Positions 12,860 to 20,426 of a stretch of 20,992 nt of DNA are shown one piece after another. Both the position numbers and the translations under genes were made by a program. Origin of the DNA: DATBLE01 sp038248655. GTDB taxonomy: Bacteria; Actinomycetota; Thermoleophilia; Gaiellales; Gaiellaceae. Numbering within the stretch: position 1 is the first letter of the stretch; each line of letters opens with the position of its first letter. The notes under the pieces were generated by a model. It saw nothing but the letters and a program-made list of their open reading frames with translations, did no database searches and was not told the origin of the DNA. Location of the stretch: positions 1 through 20,992 of the forward strand of contig JBBRXG010000051.1 in NCBI GenBank assembly GCA_038248655.1, given 5' to 3'.

Positions 12860-14899
12860 GTGAACTTCTTCAACGACCATGCCGTGCTGTTCGCGCTGAT
12901 CTGCGCCGGGGTCGGCGTCGCGTACGGCATCGGGCTGACGATCTGGCTGCTCGGAAGGCCGGCAGGCACCGAGCGGATGCAGGAGATCGCGCGCGCCATC
13001 CAGGAGGGCGCAGCCGCCTATCTTCGCCGCCAGTACATGACGATCGCAGTCGTCGCGATCGTGCCGTTCCTGCTGCTCGGCTTCTACGACAAGCTGGGCT
13101 GGGGAACCGCGATCGGCTTCCTCGTCGGCGCGATCCTCTCCGCAGCGGCCGGGTTCATCGGCATGAACGTCGCGGTGCGCTCGAACGTGCGGACTGCCGA
13201 GGCGGCGAAGAACGGGCTCAGGCCCGCCCTCGACGTCGCCTTCCGCGCCGGGAGCGTGACGGGTCTCCTCGTCGTCGGCCTCGGGCTGCTGGGCGTCGCC
13301 GGCTACTACTGGGCGCTGACCGACTGGATCGGCAACAGCCGCGAGTCGGCGATCGACGACCTCGTCGGCCTCGCCTTCGGCGGTTCGCTGATCTCCGTGT
13401 TCGCGCGACTCGGCGGCGGCATCTACACGAAGGCAGCCGACGTCGGCGCCGACCTGGTCGGGAAGATCGAGGCGGGGATCCCCGAGGACGACCCGCGCAA
13501 CCCGGCCGTGATCGCCGACAACGTCGGCGACAACGTCGGCGACTGCGCCGGGATGGCCGCCGACCTCTTCGAGACCTACGCGGTGACGGCGGTCGCGGTC
13601 ATGCTGCTCGCCGTCAAGACGTTCCCGGCGTCGCACATCGAGCTCTACCCGCTCGCGATCGGCGGCGTCTCGATCCTCACCTCGATCATCGGCACCTGGT
13701 TCGCGCGCGTCGGCAAGGGCGGCTCGATCATGAACGCGCTGTACAAGGCCGTCTTCGTCGCCACGCTGCTCTCGGCCGCGGGCTTCGTCCCGATCACGAT
13801 GGCGTTCGACGGCTCCAGGTTCAGCTTCAGCGACCTGTACGTCTCGTCGATCATCGGGCTCGTCGTCACCTTCCTGCTCGTCGCCCTGACGGAGTACTAC
13901 ACGGGTACGCGCTGGCGGCCAGTCAAGTCGATCGCGAGCGCGTCGGAGACGGGACACGCGACGAACATCATCTCGGGGCTCGCGTGGGGGATGCAGGCAA
14001 CCGCGCTGCCGGTGATCGTGATCGCGGCCGGGATCCTCGTCGCGCACCACTTCGCCGGGCTCTACGGAATCGGCGTCGCGGTGATGGCGCAGCTGTCGAT
14101 GACCGGCCTGATCGTCGCCCTCGACGCCTACGGGCCCGTGACGGACAACGCGGGCGGGATCGCCGAGATGGCCGACCTCGACGAGTCCGTTCGAGCGATC
14201 ACCGACCCGCTGGACGCGGTCGGCAACACCACGAAGGCCGTCACCAAGGGGTACGCGATCGGCTCGGCCGCCCTCGCGGCGCTGATCCTGTTCGACAGCT
14301 ACACGAGCGGTCTCGGCCGCGAGGGGCTCCCGACGATCTTCCGGCTCGACGACGCCTGGGTGATTGCAGGGCTGTTCATCGGCGGCCTGATGCCGTTCCT
14401 GTTCGCGTCGCTCGCGATGCACGCGGTCGGCCGCGTCGGCGGCGAGGTCGTCACCGAGGTGCGCCGGCAGTTCCGCGAGCACCCGGGGATCATGGAGGGC
14501 ACCGAGCGACCCGACTACAGCCAGGCGGTCGGGATCGTCACCAAGTCCGCGATCAAGAGCATGCTCGCGCCGGCGGCGATCCCGATCGCCTTCCCGATCG
14601 TCGTCGGAATCATCAACGCCAGGATGCTGGGCGGCTTGCTGATCGGGACGATCGTCACCGGGCTCTTCCTCGCGATCGCGATGACCGCCGGCGGCGGCGC
14701 GTGGGACAACGCGAAGAAGATGATCGAGGACGGTCTCTACGGAGGCAAGGGCTCCAAGGCCCATGCGGCGTCGGTGACGGGCGACACGGTCGGCGACCCG
14801 TACAAGGACACGGCCGGCCCCGCGATCAACCCGATGATCAAGATCGCCAACATCGTCGCGATCCTGATCATCCCGCTGATCGTCTCGATCCACGGCTAG
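12860..14899 (+). CDS. hppA: K+-independent H+-translocating membrane pyrophosphatase
   Basis: This 679-residue polytopic protein (about 16 membrane helices) hydrolyses pyrophosphate in the cytoplasm and pumps protons across the membrane. The substrate loops are intact: DVGADLVGK, then DDPRNPAVIADNVGDNVGDC, and near the C-terminus DNAKKMIEDG and GDTVGDPYKDTAGPAINP. In the GNTTKAVTK segment, K459 and T462 occupy the positions that are Ala and Gly/Ala in K+-dependent enzymes. It is therefore assigned to the K+-independent class, whose members pump protons; no sodium-pump features are expected. The start is GTG at 12860 behind an AAAGGGAG ribosome-binding site. It has its own promoter. Its TAG shares the CTAG palindrome with the stop of the convergent hypF. 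Confidence 0.96.
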   Translation: MNFFNDHAVLFALICAGVGVAYGIGLTIWLLGRPAGTERMQEIARAIQEGAAAYLRRQYMTIAVVAIVPFLLLGFYDKLGWGTAIGFLVGAILSAAAGFIGMNVAVRSNVRTAEAAKNGLRPALDVAFRAGSVTGLLVVGLGLLGVAGYYWALTDWIGNSRESAIDDLVGLAFGGSLISVFARLGGGIYTKAADVGADLVGKIEAGIPEDDPRNPAVIADNVGDNVGDCAGMAADLFETYAVTAVAVMLLAVKTFPASHIELYPLAIGGVSILTSIIGTWFARVGKGGSIMNALYKAVFVATLLSAAGFVPITMAFDGSRFSFSDLYVSSIIGLVVTFLLVALTEYYTGTRWRPVKSIASASETGHATNIISGLAWGMQATALPVIVIAAGILVAHHFAGLYGIGVAVMAQLSMTGLIVALDAYGPVTDNAGGIAEMADLDESVRAITDPLDAVGNTTKAVTKGYAIGSAALAALILFDSYTSGLGREGLPTIFRLDDAWVIAGLFIGGLMPFLFASLAMHAVGRVGGEVVTEVRRQFREHPGIMEGTERPDYSQAVGIVTKSAIKSMLAPAAIPIAFPIVVGIINARMLGGLLIGTIVTGLFLAIAMTAGGGAWDNAKKMIEDGLYGGKGSKAHAASVTGDTVGDPYKDTAGPAINPMIKIANIVAILIIPLIVSIHG

Positions 14900-17058
14900 C
14901 AGCTGTCCGGCGGCAACCCGGTGCTCGCTCCTGCTCTCGCCGCGGCGACGGCCGCCTGGCCGTAGCTGATCCCGCCGTCGTTGGGCGGGACGAGCCGGTG
15001 GCTGAGCACTCGGAACCCGAGCTCCTCCAGTCGCCGGCGCGCGGAGGAGAGCAGGCGGAGGTTCTGGAACGTACCGCCGGACAGGACCACGGTCCTCGGC
15101 TCGGCCAGCTCGGCGCACGCCTCGGCGGCGGCTGCCGCGACCGCCTCGTGGAAGGCGGCGGCGATCTCGGCACGCGGACGCCCGGAGGCGAGATCGTCGT
15201 GCGCCGCCCCGACCAGGTCGGCGCCGTTCCCGAACCGCCAGGGATAGGGGGCGGCCGCCGTCTCGCCCGCGAGCTGCTCGAGCTCGATCGCCGCCTGTCC
15301 CTCGTAGCTGACCCGCTCGCGCACGCCGAGCAGTGCCGCGACGGCGTCGAAGAGCCGTCCCATCCCGGAGGAAAGCGGCGCGTTCACGGTCAGCGTCCTG
15401 CGCACGAGCGGCCAGCGCTCGAACCCGACCGGCCGCTCCGCACGCTCGAGGTAGGCGGCAGCCACCCGCCACGGCTCGCGGATCGCCGCCTCTCCCCCGG
15501 CGAGCGGGATCGCCTCGAGGTGCCGCAGCCGCTCGAACGATCCGAGGTCGCAGCGGAGGATCTCGCCGCCCCAGAGCGTGCCGTCGGTCCCGTACCCGGT
15601 CCCGTCGAAGACGATCGCGAGCGCCGGGCCCTGCTCGCCGTGCTCCGCCAGGCAGCCGGCTGCGTGGGCATGGTGGTGCTGGACCGGGACCAGCTGGGCG
15701 TCCTGCTCGGACGCCCACTTGGTGGAGAGGTACTCGGGATGCAGGTCATGAGCGACCACGCTCGGCTCGATGCCCAGCATCGTCAGGTAGAGCTCGAGGT
15801 CGGCCCGGAACGCCCGGTAGGCGAGCTCGGAGTCGAGGTCGCCGAGGTGCGCGGACAGGAAGGCGTCGCTCCCCCGGACGACGCAGAAGGTGCTCTTCAT
15901 GTTCGCGCCGACCGCCAGCAGCGGCCGTGGTGTCGAGATCGGTAGCGGCAAGGCCATGGGGACGTAGCCCCGAGACCGTCTGATGGGAAAACCGTCTCTC
16001 GCGATCCAGACCGAGTCCTCGCAGCGGCGGTGGATCGGGCGGTCGTGGCCGAGAAAGGCGTCGGCGATCCCGGCGAGCCTGCGCCGCGCCTCGTCGTCCT
16101 CGTAGGCGATCGGCTCGTCGCTGACGTTTCCGCTCGTCAGCACGACCGCTGCCCCGAAGTCGCCGAGCAGCAGGTGGTGGAGCGGGGTGTACGGGAGCAT
16201 CAGCCCGAGCCAGATCGTCCCGGGAGCGACCGAGGGGGCGATCGCCGCGCCATCGAGCCGCCGGACGAGCACGATCGGCCGCTCCCGCGAGGCGAGCAAC
16301 GCTCGCTCCTGCTCGGCGAGCGCGGCGAGGGACTCGGGCTCGGCCGTCATCACCGCGAACGGCTTGTCCTCGCGGTGCTTGCGCGCACGCAGTCGCGCCA
16401 CGGTCTCCTCCCTGGACGCGTCGCAGGCGAGGTGGTAGCCGCCCAGGCCCTTGACCGCGAGGATCGCCCCCTCCCGGAGGAGGAAGACCGCCTCGGCGAG
16501 CGGCATCGAGAGCTGCGGCCCGCACGCCGGGCAGGCGATCGGCTCCGCGTGGAAGCGGCGGTCGGCCGGGTCCTCGTACTCGCGCCGGCACTCCGCGCAC
16601 ATCGGAAAGCCCGCCATCGTCGTGTTCGGGCGGTCGTAGGGGACCACCCGGACAATCGTGAAGCGCGGCCCGCACTGGGTGCAGTTCGTGAACGGGTAGC
16701 GGTACCGGCGGTCGGCGGGGTCGTGGAGCTCGCGCAGGCAGTCGTCGCAGGTGGCGACGTCTGCCGGGATCAGCGCGCTGCGCCCGGACGGGACGCTGGC
16801 GAGGATCCGGAACTCGGACTCGCCGAGCGGCTCGATCGTCTCGACCGCGACCGACTCGATCCGGGAGAGCGGCGGCGCCTCCGCGACCAGCTCCGTGGCG
16901 AAGTGATCGAGCTCGCCGCCCTCGGCCTCGATCACCACCCCTTCACCGTCGTTGAGGACGAACCCGGCCAGTCCGTGCCGGCGTGCAAGACCGTGCACGA
17001 ACGGTCGGAAGCCGACCCCCTGGACGATCCCGCGGACGCGGAATCGTCTCCGCTCCAT
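14896..17058 (-). CDS. hypF: HypF, carbamoyltransferase for hydrogenase cyanide ligands
   Basis: HypF uses carbamoyl phosphate and ATP to carbamoylate the C-terminal cysteine of HypE, the first step towards the CN ligands of the [NiFe] site. The 720-residue protein has the expected order: an acylphosphatase domain (1-90, IVQGVGFRPF with R18); two zinc fingers (C104/C107/C126/C129 and C154/C157/C176/C179); a YrdC-like domain (about 190-385, KGLGGYHLACDA); and a Kae1-like domain with HHHAHAAG near 460, FDGTGYGTDG and GGTFQNLRLL. All key motifs are intact. The ATG at 17058 lies 4 nt after the ancestral stop position of the Fur-like gene upstream, implying a two-gene operon. Its own stop overlaps that of hppA. 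Confidence 0.96.
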   Translation of the reverse strand: MERRRFRVRGIVQGVGFRPFVHGLARRHGLAGFVLNDGEGVVIEAEGGELDHFATELVAEAPPLSRIESVAVETIEPLGESEFRILASVPSGRSALIPADVATCDDCLRELHDPADRRYRYPFTNCTQCGPRFTIVRVVPYDRPNTTMAGFPMCAECRREYEDPADRRFHAEPIACPACGPQLSMPLAEAVFLLREGAILAVKGLGGYHLACDASREETVARLRARKHREDKPFAVMTAEPESLAALAEQERALLASRERPIVLVRRLDGAAIAPSVAPGTIWLGLMLPYTPLHHLLLGDFGAAVVLTSGNVSDEPIAYEDDEARRRLAGIADAFLGHDRPIHRRCEDSVWIARDGFPIRRSRGYVPMALPLPISTPRPLLAVGANMKSTFCVVRGSDAFLSAHLGDLDSELAYRAFRADLELYLTMLGIEPSVVAHDLHPEYLSTKWASEQDAQLVPVQHHHAHAAGCLAEHGEQGPALAIVFDGTGYGTDGTLWGGEILRCDLGSFERLRHLEAIPLAGGEAAIREPWRVAAAYLERAERPVGFERWPLVRRTLTVNAPLSSGMGRLFDAVAALLGVRERVSYEGQAAIELEQLAGETAAAPYPWRFGNGADLVGAAHDDLASGRPRAEIAAAFHEAVAAAAAEACAELAEPRTVVLSGGTFQNLRLLSSARRRLEELGFRVLSHRLVPPNDGGISYGQAAVAAARAGASTGLPPDSC

Positions 17059-17062
17059 CTCT

Positions 17063-17131
17063 CTACTGTTCCTTCCGGGCGGAGCGGCAGCTCGAGCAGA
17101 GGCCGAAGAACGTGATCTCGCCGCCTCCGAG
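17063..17131 (-). pseudogene. Out-of-translation C-terminal tail of the Fur-like gene
   Basis: Directly after the TAG at 17132-17134 the same frame continues for 22 codons to a second TAG at 17063-17065. It reads GEITFFGLCSSCR near its middle, which matches the normal Fur C-terminal strand and second CxxC zinc motif. It is either lost by a nonsense mutation, recovered by readthrough, or hidden by a base-call error. Confidence 0.75.
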
Positions 17132-17524
17132 CTAGAATCCGGACGCCGCGTCGATCCGTCGGCGGAGCGCGCCGAGCGCGTCATCGTGGACGTGGTCGAC
17201 GCGCCCGCACTGCTCGCAGACGAGATGGTGGTGGGGGTGCTCGCGTGCGGGCTCGTAGAAGGCTCGATCGGCGCCGAGGTCGGTGCGCAGCAACAGGCCT
17301 TCCGCCACGAGCACGTCGAGCGTGCGGTAGACGGTCGACGGATTGACCGCCGGCAGCCGGCCGCGCACGTGGGCGACGATCTCCTCGGCACTCGAGTGGC
17401 GGTCGGGCTCGGCGACGAGCGCCTCCCAGATCGCCTGACGCTGGCGGGTCAGGCGCCTCCCCCGGCCGCGCAAGGCGGTCGGCAGCTGCGGGGGGGTGTG
17501 GTCGTGAGAGTCAGTCGCGGGCAC
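17132..17524 (-). CDS. Fur-family metalloregulator (Nur-like by context), amber-truncated
   Basis: This encodes a 130-residue Fur-superfamily repressor. The winged-helix part has RLTRQRQAIWEAL, SSAEEIVAHV and the recognition block VNPSTVYRTLDVL (about residues 60-72). The dimer domain contains the metal-site cluster EHPHHH (95-100) and the first zinc CxxC, CEQC (103-106). It stops after DAASGF at an in-frame TAG, although the frame continues into a recognisable second CxxC tail. A histidine-containing N-terminus (SHDHT) precedes the DNA-binding domain. The start is GTG at 17524. It lies between hypF and a nickel permease, so a nickel-responsive Nur role is a better guess than iron or zinc control. 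Loss of the second CxxC may destabilise it; function is uncertain. Confidence 0.85.
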   Translation of the reverse strand: MPATDSHDHTPPQLPTALRGRGRRLTRQRQAIWEALVAEPDRHSSAEEIVAHVRGRLPAVNPSTVYRTLDVLVAEGLLLRTDLGADRAFYEPAREHPHHHLVCEQCGRVDHVHDDALGALRRRIDAASGF

Positions 17525-17599
17525 GCCTCGATCATGCCAGCACCGACCGGGCGAACCGCCGGCGCGACGCAGCGGACCAGTCCCCGAAGAGCCCCGGTA

Positions 17600-17627
17600 C
17601 TGCGAGCCAGTTGCGATAAGCTCGCAG
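17600..17627 (+). promoter_or_regulatory. Dyad operator candidate and -10 box before the nickel permease
   Basis: CTGCGAGC (17600-17607) and GCTCGCAG (17620-17627) form a perfect 8-bp dyad around a 12-nt spacer. A TANNNT -10 match, TAAGCT (17617-17622), overlaps the spacer and right arm. A repressor bound here would block the promoter. The site also lies about 75 bp upstream of the divergent Fur-like gene, a natural position for shared control. Confidence 0.45.
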
Positions 17628-17645
17628 CGATCGAGGAGGACGCGG

Positions 17646-18689
17646 GTGGCGCGCTTCGCGAAAGTGTTGACTCGAGCCGAATGGCTGCGGCTCTCCGGCT
17701 TCGCCGGCGGCGTGGTCGCGCTGCATCTCGCCGGCTGGGGGCTCTTCCTCTACTACTCGCGCCACAATCCGGCCCTCGCCGGGCTCGGCACGCTGGCGTA
17801 CACGTTCGGCCTGAGGCACGCGTTCGACGCCGACCACATCGCGGCGATCGACAACACGACCCGGAAGTTCCTCCAGGAAGGAAGGCGTTCGCTCGGCGTC
17901 GGCTTCTTCTTCTCCCTCGGCCACTCGACGATCGTCTTCTCGCTCGCGACCGGACTCGCCCTCGCGGCCCAGAGCGTCAGCTCGAGGATCCCGAGCCTCC
18001 AGGACTACGGCGGCTACGTCGGCGCGAGCGTCTCGGGAACGTTTCTGTGGATCATCGGCATCCTCAACCTGCTCGTCCTGCTCGACATCCTGCGGGTCTC
18101 TCGAGAGCTGAAGCGCGGCTCCTTCGACCAGGATCGGCTCGAGCGGCGTCTGGCCGACCGTGGCTTCATCAACCGCTTCTTCCTCGGCGGCATTGCCCGC
18201 CGGATCCGCTCCAGCTGGCAGATGTACCCGCTCGGCCTCCTGTTCGGGCTCGGCTTCGACACCGCTTCCGAGGTCGGGCTGCTCGCGCTCGCGGCCGGGG
18301 TCGCGACGCACCACGTGCCCTTCCTGGCGGTGATCTCGCTGCCGTTCCTGTTCGCGGCGGGCATGAGCCTGATGGACACCGCCGACGGCGTGTTCATGAG
18401 CCAGGCGTACGGCTGGGCGTTCTCGAACCCGATCCGGAGGGTGTACTACAACATCACCGTCACCAGCCTCTCGGTCGCGGTCGCGCTGCTGGTCGGCACG
18501 ATCGAGCTGCTCCAGGTCGCCGCGACCAGGCTCGGGCTCGAGACGGGCTTCTGGGGCTTCCTCGGCAGCCTCGACCTCGGCACGATCGGCTACGGGATCG
18601 TCGCCCTGTTCGTCCTCACCTGGGCCGTCTCCGTCGCGATCTGGAAGACGCGCCGCATCGAGCGGCGCTGGGGCGCTTTCGTCGAGTGA
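17646..18689 (+). CDS. NiCoT-family nickel/cobalt permease (HoxN/HupN/NixA type)
   Basis: This is a 347-residue polytopic membrane transporter with about eight hydrophobic helices. The NiCoT signature RHAFDADHIAAIDNTTRK is near residues 57-74 and carries the His/Asp residues that bind the metal. The companion motifs are GHSTIVF, LGFDTASEV and GMSLMDTADGVFM, all characteristic. It would bring Ni2+ (or Co2+) into the cytoplasm at high affinity. Neighbouring hydrogenase maturation genes make nickel the likely substrate, although sequence alone does not exclude cobalt. The GTG at 17646 has a strong Shine-Dalgarno sequence, GAGGAGGA at 17633-17640, 5 nt away. A dyad overlaps its putative -10 box. 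A strong hairpin just after the stop separates it from the hypC operon. Confidence 0.93.
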   Translation: MARFAKVLTRAEWLRLSGFAGGVVALHLAGWGLFLYYSRHNPALAGLGTLAYTFGLRHAFDADHIAAIDNTTRKFLQEGRRSLGVGFFFSLGHSTIVFSLATGLALAAQSVSSRIPSLQDYGGYVGASVSGTFLWIIGILNLLVLLDILRVSRELKRGSFDQDRLERRLADRGFINRFFLGGIARRIRSSWQMYPLGLLFGLGFDTASEVGLLALAAGVATHHVPFLAVISLPFLFAAGMSLMDTADGVFMSQAYGWAFSNPIRRVYYNITVTSLSVAVALLVGTIELLQVAATRLGLETGFWGFLGSLDLGTIGYGIVALFVLTWAVSVAIWKTRRIERRWGAFVE

Positions 18690-18697
18690 CGCCCTCA

Positions 18698-18735
18698 CCG
18701 GGCCGGCGCCGATGTTTCCCGGCGAGCCGGCCCGG
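18698..18735 (+). terminator. Strong hairpin between the permease and hypC
   Basis: CCGGGCCGGC (18698-18707) pairs perfectly with GCCGGCCCGG (18726-18735). An inner 4-bp stem (GCCG with CGGC) extends it. There is no U tract, so it is a terminator-like or processing structure rather than a standard intrinsic terminator. It starts 8 nt after the permease stop. Confidence 0.55.
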
Positions 18736-18748
18736 CAATCACACCCGC

Positions 18749-18778
18749 TTGCAGATGCCCGAGCAGCGTGCGTAGAGT
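18749..18778 (+). promoter_or_regulatory. Promoter of the hypC-hypD-hypE operon
   Basis: TTGCAG (18749-18754) and TAGAGT (18773-18778) are separated by 18 bp. This is the best sigma-70-type pair seen in the window. It lies after the permease hairpin and 33 nt before the hypC start. Confidence 0.6.
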
Positions 18779-18788
18779 GCGTGGCATT

Positions 18789-18804
18789 CCTCGGCCGAGG
18801 AGGG
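18789..18804 (+). promoter_or_regulatory. Palindrome fused to the hypC ribosome-binding site
   Basis: CCTCGGCCGAGG (18789-18800) is a perfect 12-bp palindrome in the leader just downstream of the -10 box. Its right half is part of the Shine-Dalgarno sequence GAGGAGGG (18797-18804), which is 7 nt from the GTG at 18812. It could be an operator or could partly mask the ribosome site. Confidence 0.4.
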
Positions 18805-18811
18805 TTGGATT

Positions 18812-19087
18812 GTGTGCCTGGCGATTCCAGGCCATGTGATTGAGGTCGTTGACGAGGAGAACCGTCTCGCCCGCGTCGACGTGGCCGGCGTTCGCCGGAA
18901 CGTCAACATCGGCCTCCTCGACGACGAGGGCGGCGTCTCCGCCGGCGACTGGGTGCTCATCCACGTCGGCTTCGCCCTCTCGAAGGTCGACGAGGAGGAG
19001 GCGCAGGCGACGCTCGGGCTGCTCCAGAGGATGGGCGATGCCTACGAGCAGGAGCTCGAGGACCTGAAGGCGAGCCTGATCGAATGA
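18812..19087 (+). CDS. hypC: HypC, hydrogenase maturation chaperone
   Basis: This 91-residue protein begins MCLAIPG, the invariant HypC start whose Cys2 contacts the Fe(CN)2CO unit and the hydrogenase large-subunit precursor. A small beta-barrel region follows (VIEVVDEENRLARVDVAGVRRNVNI), then GDWVLIHVGFALSKVDEEEA, a strong HypC/HupF match. The C-terminal acidic helix, about 25 residues, is typical. In the cytoplasm HypC works with HypD to assemble the iron ligand set. The start is GTG, preceded by a strong ribosome-binding site. The gene ends in an ATGA overlap with the next gene, a second HypC-like protein. It is the first gene of the plus-strand hyp operon. Confidence 0.95.
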   Translation: MCLAIPGHVIEVVDEENRLARVDVAGVRRNVNIGLLDDEGGVSAGDWVLIHVGFALSKVDEEEAQATLGLLQRMGDAYEQELEDLKASLIE

Positions 19088-19314
19088 CCGACGCGTGCGG
19101 CGAGGGTCATTGCGTGACCTGCTCCGACGAGGGCGTGGAGATGCGGGTCCTCGAGTCGGGGCGGAACGGCCTGGCCGTCTGCGCGGACGATGCGGGCGAG
19201 CTCGCCGAGGTGATGACCGATCTCGTCGGACCCGTCGCTCCAGAAGACCGGGTCCTCGTCCACGCCGGTGTTGCGCTGACCCTTGTCACCGAGAGTCCGG
19301 AGGGCTTCCGGTGA
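19084..19314 (+). CDS. Second HypC/HupF-like protein with CxxC
   Basis: This is a 76-residue protein related to HypC in its C-terminal half: a PVAPEDRVLVHAGVALTLV segment parallels the HypC VLIHVGFAL strand. Its N-terminus is different. Instead of Met-Cys-Leu it carries GHCVTCSDEG, with C5, C10 and C13, the latter two as CxxC. Actinobacterial hydrogenase clusters are known to hold HupF-like proteins of this kind beside canonical HypC; the exact role is unsettled and may be redox or metal-linked. The ATG at 19084 overlaps the hypC stop (ATGA), and the stop overlaps the hypD GTG (GTGA), so all three are likely co-translated. Confidence 0.75.
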   Translation: MTDACGEGHCVTCSDEGVEMRVLESGRNGLAVCADDAGELAEVMTDLVGPVAPEDRVLVHAGVALTLVTESPEGFR

Positions 19315-20426
19315 GGTTCGTCGACGAGTTCCGCGACGCCGAGCTCGGCCGCGTGCTCGCGACCCAGATCGTCGCCACCGTCGAGCCCGGCCGTCTGTAC
19401 AAGGTGATGGAGGTCTGCGGCGGGCACACGCACACGATCTACAAGTACGGCGTCGACGACCTCCTCCCGGCCAACGTCGAGCTGGTGCACGGTCCTGGCT
19501 GCCCGGTCTGCGTGATCCCGATGGGCCGCGTCGACGACGGGATCGCGGTCGCGAGGGAGGAAGGGGTGATCTTCACCTGCTTCGGCGACATGATGCGCGT
19601 CCCGGGCGGAGACGGCACGCTGCTCGAGGCGAAGGCGCAGGGAGCCGACGTGCGGATGGTCTACTCGCCCCTCGACGCGCTGCGGATCGCGAAGCAGAAC
19701 CCCGACCGGGAGGTCGTGTTCTTCGCCGTGGGCTTCGAGACCACCGCACCGTCCACCGCGCTGACGCTGATCCGGGCGAAGCGGGAGGGCGTCGCGAACT
19801 TCTTCGTCTTCTGCAACCACGTGACGATCATCCCGCCGCTGCGCGCGCTCCTCGAGTCGCCCGACCTGCGCCTGGACGGCTTCATCGGCCCCGGCCACGT
19901 CTCGACGGTCGTGGGTGCCCGCCCGTTCGAGTTCATCCCGTCCGACTACGGAAAGCCGGTCGTCATCTCCGGGTTCGAGCCGCTCGACCTCCTGCAGTCG
20001 GTCTACATGGTGCTGCGCCAGCTCGCCGACGGGCGGTGCGAGGTCGAGAACCAGTACACGCGCGTCGTCCCCTACGACGGGAACCCCGGCGCCCTGAAGG
20101 TGCTCGCGGAGGTCTTCGAGCTGCGGCCGCACTTCGAGTGGCGGGGCCTTGGCTTCATCTCGCACAGCGCGCTGAGGCTCGCCTCTGCCTACGCCGACTT
20201 CGATGCCGAGCTGCGCTACGCCGTCCCCGGCGTGCGCGTCGCCGATCCGAAGGCGTGCCAGTGCGGCGAGGTGCTGAAGGGCGTGATCAAGCCGTGGGAG
20301 TGCAAGGTGTTCGGCACCGCCTGCACGCCGGAGCGGCCGATCGGCACCTGCATGGTCTCGAGCGAGGGAGCCTGCGCGGCCTACTACAACTTCGGCCGGT
20401 TCGCCCGGGAGCGCGAGGTCGTGTAG
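19311..20426 (+). CDS. hypD: HypD, iron-sulfur scaffold for the Fe(CN)2CO unit
   Basis: HypD is a 4Fe-4S protein that works with HypC to build the Fe(CN)2CO moiety of [NiFe] hydrogenases. The 371-residue protein has the catalytic cysteine C36 in EVCGGHTH, C64 and C67 in GPGCPVCV, the CFGDMMRVPG segment, GFETTAP, and the C-terminal cluster-binding cysteines (CQCGEVLKG, WECKVFGTAC, GTCMVSSEGAC). Length is standard for the family. The GTG at 19311 overlaps the previous stop, with a GGAGGG ribosome-binding site 6 nt upstream. In-frame upstream sequence is shadow of the HypC-like gene. hypE begins inside its TAG. Confidence 0.96.
   Translation: MRFVDEFRDAELGRVLATQIVATVEPGRLYKVMEVCGGHTHTIYKYGVDDLLPANVELVHGPGCPVCVIPMGRVDDGIAVAREEGVIFTCFGDMMRVPGGDGTLLEAKAQGADVRMVYSPLDALRIAKQNPDREVVFFAVGFETTAPSTALTLIRAKREGVANFFVFCNHVTIIPPLRALLESPDLRLDGFIGPGHVSTVVGARPFEFIPSDYGKPVVISGFEPLDLLQSVYMVLRQLADGRCEVENQYTRVVPYDGNPGALKVLAEVFELRPHFEWRGLGFISHSALRLASAYADFDAELRYAVPGVRVADPKACQCGEVLKGVIKPWECKVFGTACTPERPIGTCMVSSEGACAAYYNFGRFAREREVV

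Noticed and set aside
12761..15718. Minus-strand open frame of 985 codons opposite hppA
   Set aside because: Its composition is dominated by Asp, Arg, Glu and Gly, the typical mirror of a high-GC membrane-protein gene. hppA is unequivocal on the plus strand.
17132..17134. Pyrrolysine or reassigned TAG as an explanation for the Fur-like gene
   Set aside because: TAG ends at least rimI, tsaD, the S8 protease, hppA, hypF and hypD in this window, so general reassignment is excluded. Nothing points to pyrrolysine machinery here.
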